Part shown: positions 23,456 through 31,460 of the stretch, one piece after another | Position numbering within the stretch: the first letter of the stretch is position 1 | Layout of the letters: each line of letters begins with the position of its first letter | Source of the DNA: an archaeon | Lineage (GTDB): Archaea; Nanobdellota; Nanobdellia; Woesearchaeales; ARS49 | Direction of reading: 5' to 3' | Assembly (NCBI GenBank): GCA_020051845.1 | Contig: JAGVQG010000042.1 | Span: forward strand, 1-41,048 | Length of the DNA: 41,048 nucleotides | Notes under the pieces: generated by a model | Database searches by the model: none | Told to the model about the DNA's origin: nothing | What the model saw: only the letters and a program-made list of their open reading frames with translations | Made by a program: the position numbers and the translations under genes

Positions 23456-24412
23456 TTATCCGACGGTGAGCCAGTTTCCGGCTGACGCAGGGATGAGATA
23501 AATCACGAGCAGTGTCAGCAGTCCCCACAACACTATGGAGGCAAGCATGCGTCCGTCCAACAACAGCAGATGCGGATGCCGTGCAGCCTTGTCTCCTTCA
23601 AGCGCGAGTGATAGATAGCGCATCACGGCATAAGAAGCGAAAGGTAATGTGAAGATGAGCATCCTATAGTTGTGCAGGAAAGAATAGAGCGCATAAGAGA
23701 TCAGCAGCACTGTGGCCGCAATGCTCATCAGCAAGCGCAGATTGTCCGATGTATAGCTGCGCAAAGATGATCTGTGACGGATGGCTCCGGCTCCCAACAA
23801 TCTCATCTCGGAATGACGTTTTCCGAATGAAAGCAGCAACGCAAGGAAGAAACCGCAGATGAGCAGCCATGGCGATATCGCGACAGATATCGCGAACGCT
23901 CCGACCGCGGCGCGAAGGACGAAATTGACGCCGAGCATCATCACGTCGACCAAGGGTTCGTTCTTCAGCCAGAGCGTGTAGGCTGTCGTGATCGCGACTA
24001 TGGCCAGCCCGCCCACGAATGGCGCCATGCCGATGATCGATAACAACACCAGACCCGGCACGCCCAATGACACTGTCATGAACGCGGCGACTCCAACCGA
24101 CAATTTTCCAGCCGCTATAGGCCTTTGGCTTTTCTCAGGATTGAGTCTGTCGCTCTGCGCATCCACCATATCATTAAGGCAATAACAGCTAGATGACACG
24201 AGACAGAGAGCGATGAAAGAAAGCACAACAGCAGGCAAAAGACCGACATCAGTCAGCCCGCCGACGAATATCAACGGCACGAGGACCATCAGGTTCTTGT
24301 ACCACTGATATGGTCTGAGAAGATGATAGAACGCAAGAAGAACGTGCCCCATACCCATGATGTCTTTCTTTCCAGACTCCATTATTAATGTTATATGTGC
24401 GTGAGAAAACAT
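23456..24412 (-). CDS. UbiA-family prenyltransferase, DPPR-synthase-like
   Basis: 318 residues, about nine membrane helices. LLRPYQWYKNLMVLVPLIF, then NDMVDAQSDRLNPEKSQRPI (Asp-rich motif NDxxDxxxD) and the later TLWLKNEP region match the branch of UbiA that contains decaprenyl-phosphate phosphoribosyltransferase, which attaches phosphoribose to a polyprenyl phosphate. This would make a pentose donor for surface glycans; other UbiA reactions cannot be excluded. ATG 24412 lies about 26 bases from the TATA octamer 24435-24442 shared with aglB, so leaderless translation is plausible; ATG 24382 or 24358 is closer to the conserved region and could be the true start. Confidence 0.8.
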   Translation of the reverse strand: MFSHAHITLIMESGKKDIMGMGHVLLAFYHLLRPYQWYKNLMVLVPLIFVGGLTDVGLLPAVVLSFIALCLVSSSCYCLNDMVDAQSDRLNPEKSQRPIAAGKLSVGVAAFMTVSLGVPGLVLLSIIGMAPFVGGLAIVAITTAYTLWLKNEPLVDVMMLGVNFVLRAAVGAFAISVAISPWLLICGFFLALLLSFGKRHSEMRLLGAGAIRHRSSLRSYTSDNLRLLMSIAATVLLISYALYSFLHNYRMLIFTLPFASYAVMRYLSLALEGDKAARHPHLLLLDGRMLASIVLWGLLTLLVIYLIPASAGNWLTVG

Positions 24413-24434
24413 ATGGGGCTTCCAACGCCAAAAG

Positions 24435-24442
24435 CTTTTAAA
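24435..24442. promoter_or_regulatory. Shared bidirectional TATA octamer (prenyltransferase / aglB)
   Basis: CTTTTAAA reads as a TATA box on the plus strand (start about 24464, aglB leader with GAGGGG) and TTTAAAAG on the minus strand (start about 24412, at the prenyltransferase ATG). The core AAAAGCTTTT at 24430-24439 is palindromic. Confidence 0.55.
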
Positions 24443-24477
24443 CGGTGTGCCGTTTCCGCGACTCTAGAGGGGTTTAT

Positions 24478-27400
24478 GTGAGCGACAAAGGATTCGATTT
24501 GAGCGGCATGTTCGGAAAGTCTGCTTCTAATCAGGATATCAAGAAAGAAGAGAAGAAAGTCGAACAGCTCCGTGAGGAGAAGAAGATCCTCCAGGATGAG
24601 GTCCAGGAGAAGAAGGAATCATTCTTAGGCGTCGAATCCGACGAAAAGCGCGTCGAGCGCCAATTGGATAGGGAAGAAAGCAGGCTCGACTCGATGAAAG
24701 GCGGTTTCTCGCTCAAGGGTATTTTCGAATCGAAGGGATCAGGTCGTTCAGAGGAATCTCCTATTGATCTTTCTAGGATTTGGCGTTGGATCGTCAAGAA
24801 CAAGATGTTGTTCCTCATCCTTATCCCGTTGCTTTTGAGCATCTATGTGCGCACAGGCACCAAGGACATGCCCATAGTCACTGACTGGGCGGCCAACAGC
24901 GTCAACAGTTTCATCAGGAGCGACATCGAGACGGTCATCAACGCGCAATATCCCAATCTTCCTGCTGACAGCAAGACCAAGCTCATCGACCAGCAGTTCG
25001 CAAAAGCGACCAAAGACGCCACGTACACTATCCAGACAGGCCAGTACCGTGGCCAGACGATGAACATCGCCAATGAGGTCCAGAACAACGCGGCTCAGCT
25101 CAAGCAGTTCTGGCAGTATGACCTCAACGGCAAGCAAGTCACATACATGCCAGATATAGATCCGTATTTCTACCTTAGATACGCCCAAAATCTGCTCACT
25201 AAAAGAATGTTGGGCGATGTCGCTACTCCATCAGGTGGATCCTTGGACAACCACATGAAAGCACCGATAGGCGAAGGCGTGGATTACGAAACGGTGGGCG
25301 TAATTCCTTATGTAATCGCTTGGAATCACAAACTGATGTCTTTGTTCGAAGGTGGAATCGACATTATGCAGACTGCTGCAATGGTACCAGTAATCATCAT
25401 GGCATTGGCAACTATTCCCGCTTTCCTATTAGGTAGACGTCTGGCAGGGAATATGGGTGGGTTCATGGTCGCAACAATGGTTGCCATAAATGGAGCTGCA
25501 CTAAGCAGGACATTATGGGGTCATCCTGACACCGACGGATTCCAGCTTCTGTTTCCCATGACAGTCATGTGGCTAACTGTGGAATCCATTATCGCCAAGA
25601 AAATGCTCAGGAAGATCATCTTTGCCACGATAGCGGGTGCAACTACTGCGGTCTATTCCATTGCCTGGGTAGGGTGGTGGCATCTTTTTGATTTCACACT
25701 GGCAGCCTTAGGCGCATACGGCCTGTGGACAATTGTAAGAAAACACGAGGATGGATTGAAGGCTATCGACCCACGCAATAATATTGAATGGCGTGATGCT
25801 CTACTCTTCGGATTAGTGTTTTTGGTTGTCTGTGGCACGTTCATGATAGGATTAAGCACCTTCGATAGATTCACTAATGCAGCCTCATTACCTTTCGGAT
25901 TCTCATCGGACTTCAAGGTAGCGGCAAGACCCAGTCTTTGGCCAAATGTTTACACAACAGTCGCTGAACTCAATCCAGCATCATTCGCCTCAGCAATCCA
26001 CTCTGTCGGAGGCAACATACTGCTCGCAATAGCAATCCTAGGCATAGTTTTGTTACTTTTGCAGCGCGAGCAACAAACCGCTTCGGTTTTCACCGCAATA
26101 ATCATCACATTATGGCTCATAGGCACTATCTACGCATCAAGCAAAGGGATTAGATTCACATTACTCATCGTGCCTGCTGTCTCGGCAGGTTTTGGTATAG
26201 GAATCGGCCTTTTGCACAAGCATCTTGTAAGATTCTCACGTGAAGGCCTAAGATTGCCTAATTTCGTAACAACTACTGCCTTCCTGATTGCAGTATTCGT
26301 TTTATTATTATGGGCACCTATCTCCTCTGCCCGTGAACAAGGCGCCCAAGATGTGCCAATAATGAATGATGCATGGTGGACCGCCCTTACCAAGATCAAG
26401 GACAACTCAAAGACTGATGCAGTCATCAATTCGTGGTGGGACTTCGGACATCACTTCAAGTATGTCGCCGACCGCGCAGTCACTGCCGATGGTGCTTCCC
26501 AAAATAGTCCACCTGCACACTGGATAGGCCTTGTCCTTATGACTGATGATGAGGAATTCGCAACTAATGTACTTCGAATGCTCGATTGCGGGAACAAAAG
26601 AAGCATCGAGATGTTGGATGAGTTCACGCCGAATACCGCGATCAGCGTCAAGCTGATGAAAGAGGCCATTATGATGCCAAAAAATCAGGCAAGAACCTTA
26701 TTCATCGAGAATGGCGTTCCAAAGGACAAAGTCGATGAATTGATCAAGCTCACGCATTGCGTCCCTCCAGAGAACTTCTTCATAACGTCCGATGACATGG
26801 TCGGTAAATCAGGCGTGTGGGGTCATTTCGGAAGCTGGGATTTCATGCGCGCCTACTTGCATATCAATCACCACAGCTCCACAAGGGATGTTGCTGTGGC
26901 TGACCTGGTCAAGACTTTCAACATGAGCGAGAAGAACGCCGAGAACCTCTACTTCGACGATCAGGGACTCACTGATGAGAACTCTGCCAACCAGTGGATA
27001 GCACCCTGGCCTAGCTATGTAAGCGGCCTCGCAGGATGCTCTGTTCGTGGCCCAATCATGCAATGTGGCAATGGCCTGCAGCTCAACTCGACCAACGGTG
27101 AAGCCACTGTACAGGTGCAGGGCGGTACTGTGCGGCCGAAATCCATCGTCTACATCAATGAGACAGGAGACTTTGTCGAGCGCAACTACAACGACAGCGG
27201 CGTTGATATCAGCGCCGCGATAATTCCCGCCAACGGCGGCTTCCAAAGCATACTGATGAGCCCGCAGCTTGCCAGTAGCATGTTCACGCGGCTGTTCTTC
27301 TTCAGGGGCCATGGCTTGAGCCATTTCAAGTTGTTCGATGAACAGCGCCAGCTCACGGGCGGTAATATCCTAACTTGGAAGATCGACTGGGAAGGTAAAG

Positions 27401-27621
27401 AACCAAACGAAGTTTTCACTTCGGCCGAGTCTGAACCCGAGATACAGAAGCCTAAAGAAGGCGACTTGACGAACTCGACGGTGGTCACAAACAACACATC
27501 CACCCAAAACAAGTCCGCGATCACGAACAAAACAACAACCGGGATCGCCACAAACAAAACATTGGACAATGTGACCACCGAGAATGCCACAGCGAACACG
27601 ACCGATGCCAGCGCAGCCTGA
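24478..27621 (+). CDS. aglB: Oligosaccharyltransferase AglB/STT3 with coiled-coil N-terminus and sequon-rich tail
   Basis: 1047 residues from GTG 24478, with GAGGGG five bases upstream. It transfers lipid-linked glycan to Asn of Asn-X-Ser/Thr. Motifs: first Asp-x-Asp DIDPYFYLRYAQN (about 226), second GHPDTDGF (about 347), the acceptor-binding WWDFG (about 652; usually WWDYG) and SDDMVGKSGVWGHFGSWDF (about 770), the region of the DK motif. About 12-13 membrane helices lie between residues 100 and 630. Two oddities: a charged coiled-coil extension of about 95 residues before the first helix, and a final Thr/Asn-rich tail with nine sequons. It heads a plus-strand operon of four genes and shares a TATA octamer with the divergent prenyltransferase gene. 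Confidence 0.95.
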   Translation: MSDKGFDLSGMFGKSASNQDIKKEEKKVEQLREEKKILQDEVQEKKESFLGVESDEKRVERQLDREESRLDSMKGGFSLKGIFESKGSGRSEESPIDLSRIWRWIVKNKMLFLILIPLLLSIYVRTGTKDMPIVTDWAANSVNSFIRSDIETVINAQYPNLPADSKTKLIDQQFAKATKDATYTIQTGQYRGQTMNIANEVQNNAAQLKQFWQYDLNGKQVTYMPDIDPYFYLRYAQNLLTKRMLGDVATPSGGSLDNHMKAPIGEGVDYETVGVIPYVIAWNHKLMSLFEGGIDIMQTAAMVPVIIMALATIPAFLLGRRLAGNMGGFMVATMVAINGAALSRTLWGHPDTDGFQLLFPMTVMWLTVESIIAKKMLRKIIFATIAGATTAVYSIAWVGWWHLFDFTLAALGAYGLWTIVRKHEDGLKAIDPRNNIEWRDALLFGLVFLVVCGTFMIGLSTFDRFTNAASLPFGFSSDFKVAARPSLWPNVYTTVAELNPASFASAIHSVGGNILLAIAILGIVLLLLQREQQTASVFTAIIITLWLIGTIYASSKGIRFTLLIVPAVSAGFGIGIGLLHKHLVRFSREGLRLPNFVTTTAFLIAVFVLLLWAPISSAREQGAQDVPIMNDAWWTALTKIKDNSKTDAVINSWWDFGHHFKYVADRAVTADGASQNSPPAHWIGLVLMTDDEEFATNVLRMLDCGNKRSIEMLDEFTPNTAISVKLMKEAIMMPKNQARTLFIENGVPKDKVDELIKLTHCVPPENFFITSDDMVGKSGVWGHFGSWDFMRAYLHINHHSSTRDVAVADLVKTFNMSEKNAENLYFDDQGLTDENSANQWIAPWPSYVSGLAGCSVRGPIMQCGNGLQLNSTNGEATVQVQGGTVRPKSIVYINETGDFVERNYNDSGVDISAAIIPANGGFQSILMSPQLASSMFTRLFFFRGHGLSHFKLFDEQRQLTGGNILTWKIDWEGKEPNEVFTSAESEPEIQKPKEGDLTNSTVVTNNTSTQNKSAITNKTTTGIATNKTLDNVTTENATANTTDASAA

Positions 27622-28549
27622 TATCTCAGTAGTCATCCCTGCGTTCAATGAGGCCCAGAACGTCAGGCCGATGTATGATGCCCTTACTCGCGTCCTTAAA
27701 CCGAGTGGATTGTCTTACGAATTGATCTGGATCGATGACGGTAGCCGTGACTCGACATGGAAAGAGGTCGAGAATCTGCACATGTCCGACAAAAGGGTCA
27801 TTGGTGTCAGGTTCCGCAGGAATTTCAAGAAAGCGGCTGCTTTGATGGCTGGTTTTAGGGAGGCTAAAGGCTCGCTTGTTTTGACCATGGATGCTGATCT
27901 GCAGGATGAACCTGCCGAGATTCCGAGGCTGATTCAAGCCATGCGTGAAAGGAATCTCGACCTCGTGGTCGGTTGGAAAAGGAAACGAAAGGATCCCTGG
28001 CACAAGCTTGTTTCATCTTGGTCTTTCAACCTTCTCGTAAGAAAGTTCACAGGCATTACATTGCACGATTCTGACTGTAATTTCCGTCTGATGAAAAGGG
28101 ACGTTGTCGACCATCTCGATCTGTATGGCGGGCTTTTCAGGTACATCCCGTCCATTGCACACGCTAACGGTTTCCGTGTGGGTGAGATTCCTGTGGTCCA
28201 CAATCCTCGCAGGTTCGGTAAGAGCAAGTACGGCCTCAAGCGTCTCGTGACAGGACCGTTCGATCTTTTGACGATAAAGTTCTTGCTCGATTACAAGAGC
28301 ACACCTTTGCACTTCTTCGGATTCATAGGCCTCGGATCAGCGGGTCTTGGCGCTTTGATATCTGCATATCTGGTGGTTCAGAAGATAATAGATGGCACTT
28401 TACTCGCGAACAGGCCGCTCTTGCTTCTGGCCATCCTTCTGATAATTATCGGCGTGCAGTTCATGTCCTTCGGACTTCTTGCTGAATTGATTCAATCCGA
28501 GGGACGCCGTCGATCCACGCCTTACGTGGTGCAGACGGTGCTACGATGA
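27605..28549 (+). CDS. Dolichol-phosphate mannosyltransferase-like GT2 with two C-terminal helices
   Basis: 314 residues from ATG 27605, which overlaps the aglB end by 17 bases. The GT-A domain shows SVVIPAFNEAQNV, WIDDGSRDSTW, the metal site MDADLQD (about 95) and NFRLMKRDVV. It is followed by two transmembrane helices (about 232-255, 268-292), as in GtrB/DPM1-type enzymes that load a sugar from a nucleotide donor onto a polyprenyl phosphate on the cytoplasmic side. The GT39 enzyme at 32399-34090 is a possible user of the product. The sugar is not determined by sequence. An earlier in-frame ATG at 27584 would lie deeper in aglB. Confidence 0.9.
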   Translation: MPAQPDISVVIPAFNEAQNVRPMYDALTRVLKPSGLSYELIWIDDGSRDSTWKEVENLHMSDKRVIGVRFRRNFKKAAALMAGFREAKGSLVLTMDADLQDEPAEIPRLIQAMRERNLDLVVGWKRKRKDPWHKLVSSWSFNLLVRKFTGITLHDSDCNFRLMKRDVVDHLDLYGGLFRYIPSIAHANGFRVGEIPVVHNPRRFGKSKYGLKRLVTGPFDLLTIKFLLDYKSTPLHFFGFIGLGSAGLGALISAYLVVQKIIDGTLLANRPLLLLAILLIIIGVQFMSFGLLAELIQSEGRRRSTPYVVQTVLR

Positions 28550-29904
28550 GGTCTTTCTCGAACGTCATGCGGAGCCGCAAGAGCGTGCGAAGCTTCGAGA
28601 AAACCGAAGTCAAGGACGCCCTGATCGAGAAAGTCGTCGAGGCTGCGACCTTCGCGCCCACGAGCTGCAACCAGCAATTGTGGCAATTTGTCGTCGTGAA
28701 AGACTCGACGACAAAGCAAAAGCTGATCGAAGAGGCATCTTCATCGACTCTTATCAGCCGCGCTCCGGCGATGATAATCATCTCCTATGACGGCTGGAGT
28801 AAGAAGGAGGCTTTGCAGGCAGGCGCAATGGCAGTACAGAACATGCTGCTTGCCGCGACCGACTTGGGCCTCGGCGTGTTGGCGATGAACAGCTACGGCG
28901 ACGACAAGAAAGTCAAGAGAATAGTCGGCCTGCCTAGAAATCAAGTGATCTGCTGCTTTGTTCTTCTGGGATATCCTGACAAGCGCGCAGAAGCGGCGCC
29001 TATTGTGCCGAGAAAGTCAGTCAAAGAAGTTATGCATAAAGAACATTTCAGCGGCCACATCATGCCACGATTGTCGTACAATCCTGATAGGTGGACTCTG
29101 AAGGACATCATTAACCACCAAAGATACTACTGCCGCAAGACCTTCCTCGGCAAGGAGATGGACATAATGCATTCTCTCGAGAGGAATCTTGTCGCTCGCG
29201 AACTTGCTTCCCTTAAAGGCAAGGTTCTCGACATCCTCTCCTATGATGGCGCATATCTGAGGGAGTTCCCTGCCGTTGCACTCACCACAGCCGACCTATG
29301 TCAGGAGACTGCGGAATACTCAAAGGCGGCTGCCAGGCTCACAGTCAAGGTAGCGTCGAACATGAAGCACATCATCATCGAAGATGGCGACGTTGCCAAT
29401 GCCGCCAAAGACTTCGACGCAGCCACTCTAATCTACAAATTGGAGCGTCTGCCGACATCATTCCGCAAGGACATGATCAATATGGCGTTCAGGCACGTGA
29501 AGCCAGGCGGTGAGATCATCGTGATATCCCGCCGTGACAATGCGCTGATGCTGCTTTTCCTGTTTGTCATAAGGACTTTGTTCGGCGATGACGTGCGCAA
29601 GACAGGCATCTACTCTTTTTTCGGCGGCTACAAGCCGATCAACAAGCGTAAGACATTGCGTCTGTTACGCTCATGCGGATGGACGAATGTCAGCGCGAAG
29701 TCATACTTCTTCATGCCCGCTTTCTTCGACCAGGCATTGCAGATGTTGCTTCAATACATCGGAAGCGGCGGTTCAAGCTATCTGCACAGGGTGAGACGGG
29801 AGAACATCCTCACCAAGACGCTTTCGCTGTTGCTCGCGATGCAGGGATCGCGCCGTTGTCTGTTCGGAAGTGTCGTCGTGATCCGCGGACGGAGAAAACA
29901 ATGA
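28546..29904 (+). CDS. Nitroreductase-methyltransferase fusion protein
   Basis: 452 residues, starting with an ATGA overlap on the GT2 stop. Residues 1 to about 165 are a nitroreductase-family FMN domain: RSRKSVRSF (FMN phosphate Arg-Ser-Arg), APTSCNQQLWQFVVV, and MAVQNMLLAATDLGLG. Residues about 200-440 look like a class I SAM methyltransferase: GKVLDILSYDGAYL at about 225 in the place of motif I, a later helix-strand HVKPGGEIIVISRR, and a C-terminal extension like Methyltransf_11 proteins. The motif I glycines are partly lost (VLDILSYDG instead of VLDxGxGxG), so SAM binding is uncertain. The fusion inside a glycosylation operon is unusual; it could redox-modify and methylate a sugar or polyprenyl group. 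Continuity looks genuine: there is no stop or frameshift at the joint. Confidence 0.8.
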   Translation: MRSFSNVMRSRKSVRSFEKTEVKDALIEKVVEAATFAPTSCNQQLWQFVVVKDSTTKQKLIEEASSSTLISRAPAMIIISYDGWSKKEALQAGAMAVQNMLLAATDLGLGVLAMNSYGDDKKVKRIVGLPRNQVICCFVLLGYPDKRAEAAPIVPRKSVKEVMHKEHFSGHIMPRLSYNPDRWTLKDIINHQRYYCRKTFLGKEMDIMHSLERNLVARELASLKGKVLDILSYDGAYLREFPAVALTTADLCQETAEYSKAAARLTVKVASNMKHIIIEDGDVANAAKDFDAATLIYKLERLPTSFRKDMINMAFRHVKPGGEIIVISRRDNALMLLFLFVIRTLFGDDVRKTGIYSFFGGYKPINKRKTLRLLRSCGWTNVSAKSYFFMPAFFDQALQMLLQYIGSGGSSYLHRVRRENILTKTLSLLLAMQGSRRCLFGSVVVIRGRRKQ

Positions 29905-31460
29905 AGGACGACACCTACCTGCTTTCTTTGATCGACGCCATGCCGAGGATCATCAACCAGATAGACCGCAACCCGGCGTCGCCCACATTCGGATGCTGCG
30001 ACAGGGATTTTTGGCATTACAAGATCGTCGACTTCGCCTGCGCAAGGAAGCAGGAAGCGGCATTGACTCTCGCGCTCGTCGCATCCATCAAGCACCCAAA
30101 GAATCCATACTATGATAACGTGATGATTCGCGGTCTTGCGGATGCCGCGATCCGTTTCTGGTCATCGATCCAAGCGAATGATGGCTCGTTCTCTGAATGG
30201 TATCCCAACGAGCACAGTTTTGTCGCCACCGCATTCTCGTTGTACGCTATCACCGAGGCGTTGATCGTGTCAAGACGATCCCCTTCACCCAAAGTGCGCT
30301 ACGCAATACTGGATGCGGCGCACTTCCTTGCGAATATCGTTGAAAGAAGGGTCCAGAACCAGGAGTCAGGCGCGATAGCCGCGCTCCACAACGCATCAGT
30401 GGTCTTGCAAGAACCTATCTTCGCCGCCATTGCAAAGGATCGCATGGCCTCACTCGTGCGTCAACAGCATCCTGAGGGATGGTTCAAGGAATATGGCGGG
30501 CCTGATATTGGATACCTTTCTTTGACAATGGACTACGTCGGTAAATACCATGACAAGACAGGTGACAAGAACGCAGAAGCACTGATAAGAAGAGCTGCCA
30601 GCTTCATGCGCTGGTTCATGCATCCTGACGGTTCTATCGGCGGCGTCTACACGAGCAGGAACACTGAATATCTGATACCCAGCGCGTTCGAGCATGTCAG
30701 GGATGAGAATACCGTCAGACTATCGTCTTTCTGCCACAATGGTGTCAGGTCAGGGATTCTTCCCTCCTGCCGCACGCTCACTGACAGGTACTTGATGTAT
30801 AACGGCTACACCTATGCGCAGGCGTTCTTGGCGCAGCGTTCCGCGTCAGTGAAGCCTTCTTTTGCGGATCCATTCGATAAACGTTTCCCTGGTTGCGGTT
30901 TGCGTGTCGTTGACAAAAAGTCATATTTCATCGTCATTAACGAGAAGAAGGGTGGCGCGTTCTTCTTCAATGGCAAGCGCACAGGCACTGTCGTGCAAGA
31001 TTCCGGTGTGGCTGTGAGTATTGGCAGGACAGCGTTCCATGCAGGCTACCTTGGATCAGCGTCATCTAGCGATGACGGTTCTATTACTGTCACAGGATCA
31101 CTCCAACCAATCAAAGGACAGACCCTATCTCCTATAAAAAACGCCGCTTTGAGGATTTTCCAGTCCACATTTGGTATAAGTGGGTTATTGAGTAAGACTG
31201 TCAAGGAGAGGCTGCGTGACAGGGTGATTACCCCGACAAATCGTTCTCACTCGAAGTTTTCCCGATCAATAATATTAGGCGATGATTCTGTCACCGTTTC
31301 CGACGCCGTTGAAGGAGTGCCCGACGGTTCGACACTTATCGTCGGAGCGAAGCAATCTACGCAATATGTGCCAAGCGCAAGGTTATTTGTGCCGAATGAC
31401 GCTCTCGCGCAACCGCCTTTATTCTTGAAGCGATCCGATTTTAGGCGTGTGCTTCGTTGA
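29901..31460 (+). CDS. Alpha/alpha-toroid-like protein, possible polysaccharide lyase or glycosidase relative
   Basis: 519 residues, starting with an ATGA overlap on the fusion gene. Its N-terminal 330 residues are helical with DGSFSEWYPNEHSFVATAFS, a pattern I recall from proteins annotated heparinase-like or toroid cyclase-like. Further blocks are PEGWFKEYGGPDIGYLSLTMDY and HPDGSIGGVYTSRNTEYLIP. The last 170 residues have a beta-rich look (KSYFIVINEKKGGAFFF), as in the C-terminal sandwich of heparinase II/III-type lyases. It has no signal peptide. The target could be a glycan intermediate. Its last 42 bases overlap the convergent gene at 31419. A start at 29673 would run through the upstream gene and is not credible. 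Confidence 0.6.
   Translation: MKDDTYLLSLIDAMPRIINQIDRNPASPTFGCCDRDFWHYKIVDFACARKQEAALTLALVASIKHPKNPYYDNVMIRGLADAAIRFWSSIQANDGSFSEWYPNEHSFVATAFSLYAITEALIVSRRSPSPKVRYAILDAAHFLANIVERRVQNQESGAIAALHNASVVLQEPIFAAIAKDRMASLVRQQHPEGWFKEYGGPDIGYLSLTMDYVGKYHDKTGDKNAEALIRRAASFMRWFMHPDGSIGGVYTSRNTEYLIPSAFEHVRDENTVRLSSFCHNGVRSGILPSCRTLTDRYLMYNGYTYAQAFLAQRSASVKPSFADPFDKRFPGCGLRVVDKKSYFIVINEKKGGAFFFNGKRTGTVVQDSGVAVSIGRTAFHAGYLGSASSSDDGSITVTGSLQPIKGQTLSPIKNAALRIFQSTFGISGLLSKTVKERLRDRVITPTNRSHSKFSRSIILGDDSVTVSDAVEGVPDGSTLIVGAKQSTQYVPSARLFVPNDALAQPPLFLKRSDFRRVLR

Noticed and set aside
29673-29900. Longer start for the toroid-like gene
   Set aside because: It overlaps the conserved end of the fusion gene. ATG 29901 forms an ATGA overlap, as elsewhere in the operon.
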